A DNA stretch of 54,594 bases from Intrasporangiaceae bacterium (GTDB lineage: Bacteria > Actinomycetota > Actinomycetes > Actinomycetales > Dermatophilaceae), in the NCBI GenBank assembly GCA_021324575.1, contig JAJPIW010000023.1, positions 1-54,594 of the forward strand, in the 5' to 3' direction. Position 1 is the first letter of the stretch. Each line of letters begins with the position of its first letter. The notes beneath the pieces are model-generated. The model was not told where the DNA came from. It was given only the letters and a program-made list of their open reading frames with translations, and ran no database searches. Below, piece by piece: positions 52,019-54,594 of the stretch. A program made the position numbers and the translations under genes.

Positions 52019-52057
52019 GTCCGAGCCTCTCTGGCACGGACCCAGATGAGGAGAAAC

Positions 52058-54594
52058 GTGTCCAAAGTCCGCGTGAGTGCGCTCGCCAAAGATGTGGGAG
52101 TGACCAGCAAGGTCCTCCTCGAGCGGCTGAACCAGATGGGCGAGTACGTCAAGAGCGCCAGCTCCACCGTCGAGGCGCCCGTCGTTCGCCGCTACCACGA
52201 GAAGTTCCCGGCCGAGGCCGCCCCGGCCGCGGCCAAGAAGGCTGCCCCGGCCCGCAGGCCGGCCGCACCCGCCCCGGCTGCTCCGGCACCCGCGGCCCCG
52301 GCACCCGTCGCCGCTGCGCCCAGCGCACCGGCCACCGAGCCGACCCCGGTCGTCGCTGCGCCGGTGACCCCGGCGGCACCCTCGACGCCGGTCGCACCAG
52401 CCGCAGCGGCCGCTCCCTCGGCCCCCGCCCCGTCCGTGCCGGCCCCCGGGCCGCGTCCGACGCGCGAGCCCGAGGCACCCGCTGCCCGGGAGACCCCCGA
52501 CCGGGTGGCTCCTGCGCGTGACGTGCCGTCCCGGGAGCCCAACGCCGGCAGCCCGGCTCCGCGTCCCGGCGGCCCGCGGCCCGGCAACAACCCGTTCTCG
52601 TCCAACCAGGGCATGGGTACCGGTCGCCCCGGCTCACCCCGCCCCGGCAACAACCCCTTCGCTCCGAGCCAGGGTATGCCGCGACCGCAGAGCCGTCCCT
52701 CGGCCCGCCCGGGCGCTGCAGCGGGCCCCGGAGGCCCGCGTCCCGGCGGTCCGCGCCCGAACCCGGGCATGATGCCCGACCGTGCCGCGGTCGGCCGTCC
52801 CGGTGAGCGTCCCGGCCGTGGCGGCCCCGGTGGTCGTCCCGGCGCCCCGGGTCGTCCGGGTGCCGGCGCTGGCGCCGGTGGGTTCGGCGGCCGTCCCGGT
52901 GGTGGCGGCGGCTTCGGCGGCCGTCCCGGCGGCGGTGGCCCCGGTGGCCGTGGCGGCACCCAGGGTGCCTTCGGCCGCGGTGGTGGCCGTCCGGTTCGTG
53001 GCCGGAAGTCCAAGCGCGCCAAGCGTCAGGAGTTCGAGCAGATGCAGGCGCCGTCGCTGGGCGGCGTCACCGTCCCCCGCGGCGACGGGACGTCGGTCAT
53101 CCGCGTCCGTCGTGGCTCGTCGCTGACCGACTTCGCCGACAAGATCAACGCCAACCCGGCCTCGTTGGTCACCGTGCTCTTCCACCTCGGTGAGATGGCG
53201 ACGGCGACCCAGTCCCTCGACGAGGACACCTTCAAGGTGCTCGGCGCCGAGCTCGGCTACGACATCCAGGTCGTCTCGCCCGAGGAGGAGGAGAAGGAGC
53301 TGTTCGACTCCTTCAACATCGACCTCGAGACGGGCATCGAGGGTGAGGACGACGAGGACCTCGAGCCCCGCCCGCCGGTCGTCACCGTCATGGGTCACGT
53401 CGACCACGGCAAGACCAAGCTCCTGGACGCCATCCGCAACGAGAACGTCGTCGCGGGCGAGGCCGGCGGCATCACCCAGCACATCGGTGCCTACCAGATC
53501 CACAAGGAGCACGAGGGCGTCGACCGGGCCATCACCTTCATCGACACCCCCGGTCACGAGGCCTTCACGGCCATGCGTGCCCGTGGTGCCAAGGTGACCG
53601 ACATCGCCATCCTCGTCGTCGCCGCCGACGACGGCGTCATGCCGCAGACCATCGAGGCGCTCAACCACGCCCAGGCTGCAGACGTGCCGATCGTCGTCGC
53701 CGTCAACAAGATCGACGTCGAGGGCGCCAACCCGGCCAAGATCCGCCAGCAGCTGACCGAGTACAACCTCGTGGCCGAGGAGTACGGCGGCGACACGATG
53801 TTCGTCGACGTCTCGGCCAAGCAGGGCGTCAACATCGACGCGCTGCTCGAGGCGGTCCTGCTCACCGCGGACGCTGCGCTCGACCTGCGAGCCAACCCGG
53901 ACAAGGACGCCCGCGGCACCGCCATCGAGGCCAACCTCGACCGCGGCCGTGGCGCCACGGCGACCGTCCTCGTCCAGAGCGGCACGCTGCACGTCGGCGA
54001 CGCGATCGTGACCGGCGCGGCATACGGACGCGTTCGGGCCATGCTCGACGAGCACGGCCAGAACCTCACCGAGGCCGGACCATCCCGTCCGGTGCAGGTG
54101 CTCGGTCTGTCCTCCGTGCCGCGCGCCGGTGACACGTTCGTCGTGGCTCCCGATGACCGCACCGCCCGCCAGATCGCCGAGAAGCGTGAGGCGGCCGACC
54201 GTCAGGCCAGCCTGGCCAAGGCCCGCAAGCGGATCTCCCTGGAGGACCTCAACGAGGCGCTCGCGGCCGGCAAGGTCGAGACGCTCAACCTCATCCTCAA
54301 GGGCGACGTCTCCGGTTCGGTCGAGGCTCTGGAGGACGCGCTCCTCCAGATCGACGTGGGCGACGAGGTCGACCTGCGGATCATCGACCGCGGTGTCGGT
54401 GCCATCACGATGAACAACATCAACCTGGCGATGGCGTCCAACGCGATCATCATCGGCTTCAACGTGCGCGCCGAGGGTCAGAACGCTGACTACGCCGAGC
54501 GCGAGGGCGTCGAGATCCGCTACTACTCGGTGATCTACCAGGCCATCGAGGAGATCGAGGCAGCGCTCAAGGGCATGCTCAAGCCGGAGTTCGA
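52058..54594 (+). CDS. infB: Translation initiation factor IF-2 (cut by window end)
   Basis: GTPase that brings initiator tRNA to the ribosome. 845 codons are visible, with no stop before the window end. N-terminal IF2_N motif ([20 protein letters not shown]), then a very long Ala/Pro/Gly/Arg linker (~residues 55-320), a second IF2_N-like helix region, and the G domain: P-loop GHVDHGKT (446-453), switch [10 protein letters not shown], and NKID. The GTG start at 52058 follows GAGGAGAAAC. Confidence 0.96.
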   Translation, partial: MSKVRVSALAKDVGVTSKVLLERLNQMGEYVKSASSTVEAPVVRRYHEKFPAEAAPAAAKKAAPARRPAAPAPAAPAPAAPAPVAAAPSAPATEPTPVVAAPVTPAAPSTPVAPAAAAAPSAPAPSVPAPGPRPTREPEAPAARETPDRVAPARDVPSREPNAGSPAPRPGGPRPGNNPFSSNQGMGTGRPGSPRPGNNPFAPSQGMPRPQSRPSARPGAAAGPGGPRPGGPRPNPGMMPDRAAVGRPGERPGRGGPGGRPGAPGRPGAGAGAGGFGGRPGGGGGFGGRPGGGGPGGRGGTQGAFGRGGGRPVRGRKSKRAKRQEFEQMQAPSLGGVTVPRGDGTSVIRVRRGSSLTDFADKINANPASLVTVLFHLGEMATATQSLDEDTFKVLGAELGYDIQVVSPEEEEKELFDSFNIDLETGIEGEDDEDLEPRPPVVTVMGHVDHGKTKLLDAIRNENVVAGEAGGITQHIGAYQIHKEHEGVDRAITFIDTPGHEAFTAMRARGAKVTDIAILVVAADDGVMPQTIEALNHAQAADVPIVVAVNKIDVEGANPAKIRQQLTEYNLVAEEYGGDTMFVDVSAKQGVNIDALLEAVLLTADAALDLRANPDKDARGTAIEANLDRGRGATATVLVQSGTLHVGDAIVTGAAYGRVRAMLDEHGQNLTEAGPSRPVQVLGLSSVPRAGDTFVVAPDDRTARQIAEKREAADRQASLAKARKRISLEDLNEALAAGKVETLNLILKGDVSGSVEALEDALLQIDVGDEVDLRIIDRGVGAITMNNINLAMASNAIIIGFNVRAEGQNADYAEREGVEIRYYSVIYQAIEEIEAALKGMLKPEF

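Larger units (their letters stand above)
1..54594. repeat. Dispersed octamer GTATGCCG / CGGCATAC
   Basis: About 68 copies counted by eye, about half on each strand. Examples: 954, 972, 1947, 3341, 5802, 6531, 9733, 13149, 14274, 19899, 20701, 27299, 29939, 34476, 40167, 43704, 45718, 50236, 54017. They lie in genes and gaps alike. Single-base neighbours such as CTATGCCG occur about three times, so the octamer itself is preferred. Confidence 0.85.

Noticed and set aside
1-54594. tRNA, rRNA, CRISPR, integrase or transposase genes
   Set aside because: None found on reading both strands; the repeats seen are short dispersed words or single inverted repeats, not spaced arrays.
1-54594. GTATGCCG as a Chi- or KOPS-like polar motif
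   Set aside because: Counts on the two strands are about equal, so there is no orientation bias in this window; a polar role is not supported.

Overview
This window is a high-GC (roughly 70% by eye), gene-dense actinobacterial chromosome segment. Core genes are arranged as in other Actinomycetota: rpsB-tsf ... pyrH-frr-cdsA ... rlmN ... dxr-rip-ispG-GNAT ... proS ... DUF4439 lipoprotein / rimP-nusA-ylxR-infB. GTG starts, 4-base start/stop overlaps and the Rip1-type protease between dxr and ispG fit this. I would guess Micrococcales, possibly Intrasporangiaceae; the genus is not determinable from sequence reading alone. There is no rRNA, tRNA, CRISPR, prophage or transposase in the window, and no gene-free stretch exceeds 300 bases. 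The longest gap, 39200-39477, holds an inverted repeat and a probable proS promoter.

Layout. 1-1877: rpsB and tsf, each followed by strong hairpins. 2055-5995: a TetR regulator with a duplicated-half membrane protein, a DMT exporter divergent from a LysR regulator, and a Nudix hydrolase; together these split tsf from pyrH. 6113-10045: pyrH, frr, cdsA, a small monooxygenase, rlmN. 10070-16060: a copper type II monooxygenase-like lipoprotein, a LOG-type protein, a DUF480-methyltransferase fusion, an APH-fold kinase and an M29 aminopeptidase. 16114-28761: a polyamine/GABA island with an FAD amine oxidase, a class III aminotransferase, an Lrp/AsnC regulator, an aminobutyraldehyde-type dehydrogenase, a PotD-A-B-C-like ABC importer, an APC permease and a succinate-semialdehyde-type dehydrogenase. 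Putrescine would enter by the ABC system, be deaminated and oxidised to GABA, and be fed to succinate. No glutamylputrescine synthetase or hydrolase is present here. 28834-29675: a barnase/barstar-type pair. 29722-34440: dxr, site-2 protease, ispG, GNAT. 34478-39199: a DoxX-like protein, an AGE-family epimerase, an ECF sigma factor with a co-encoded membrane protein, a divergent small lipoprotein plus membrane protein, and a BrkB/YihY protein. 39478-42862: proS, a HAD hydrolase and a TSUP exporter. 42951-45557: a haem/flavin transmembrane reductase, an FMN-binding protein and ApbE, forming an extracytoplasmic flavinylated electron-transfer module. 45570-49685: a DUF255 thioredoxin-domain protein, an APH(6)-type kinase and a DUF4439 ferritin-like lipoprotein. 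49802-54594: rimP-nusA-ylxR-infB, with infB cut by the window end.

The most striking signal is not a gene. The octamer GTATGCCG (CGGCATAC on the other strand) occurs about 68 times, once per ~800 bases, on both strands, in coding and non-coding DNA, and in several reading frames. It forces rare codons such as TAT, GCA and ATA, forms the stems of terminator-like hairpins after rpsB and tsf, and overlaps several start codons. Its density resembles the DNA uptake sequences of Neisseria and Haemophilus or cyanobacterial HIP1. A second, smaller family of intergenic inverted repeats built on AAGTTATCGGGT-like sequence occurs at three loci.
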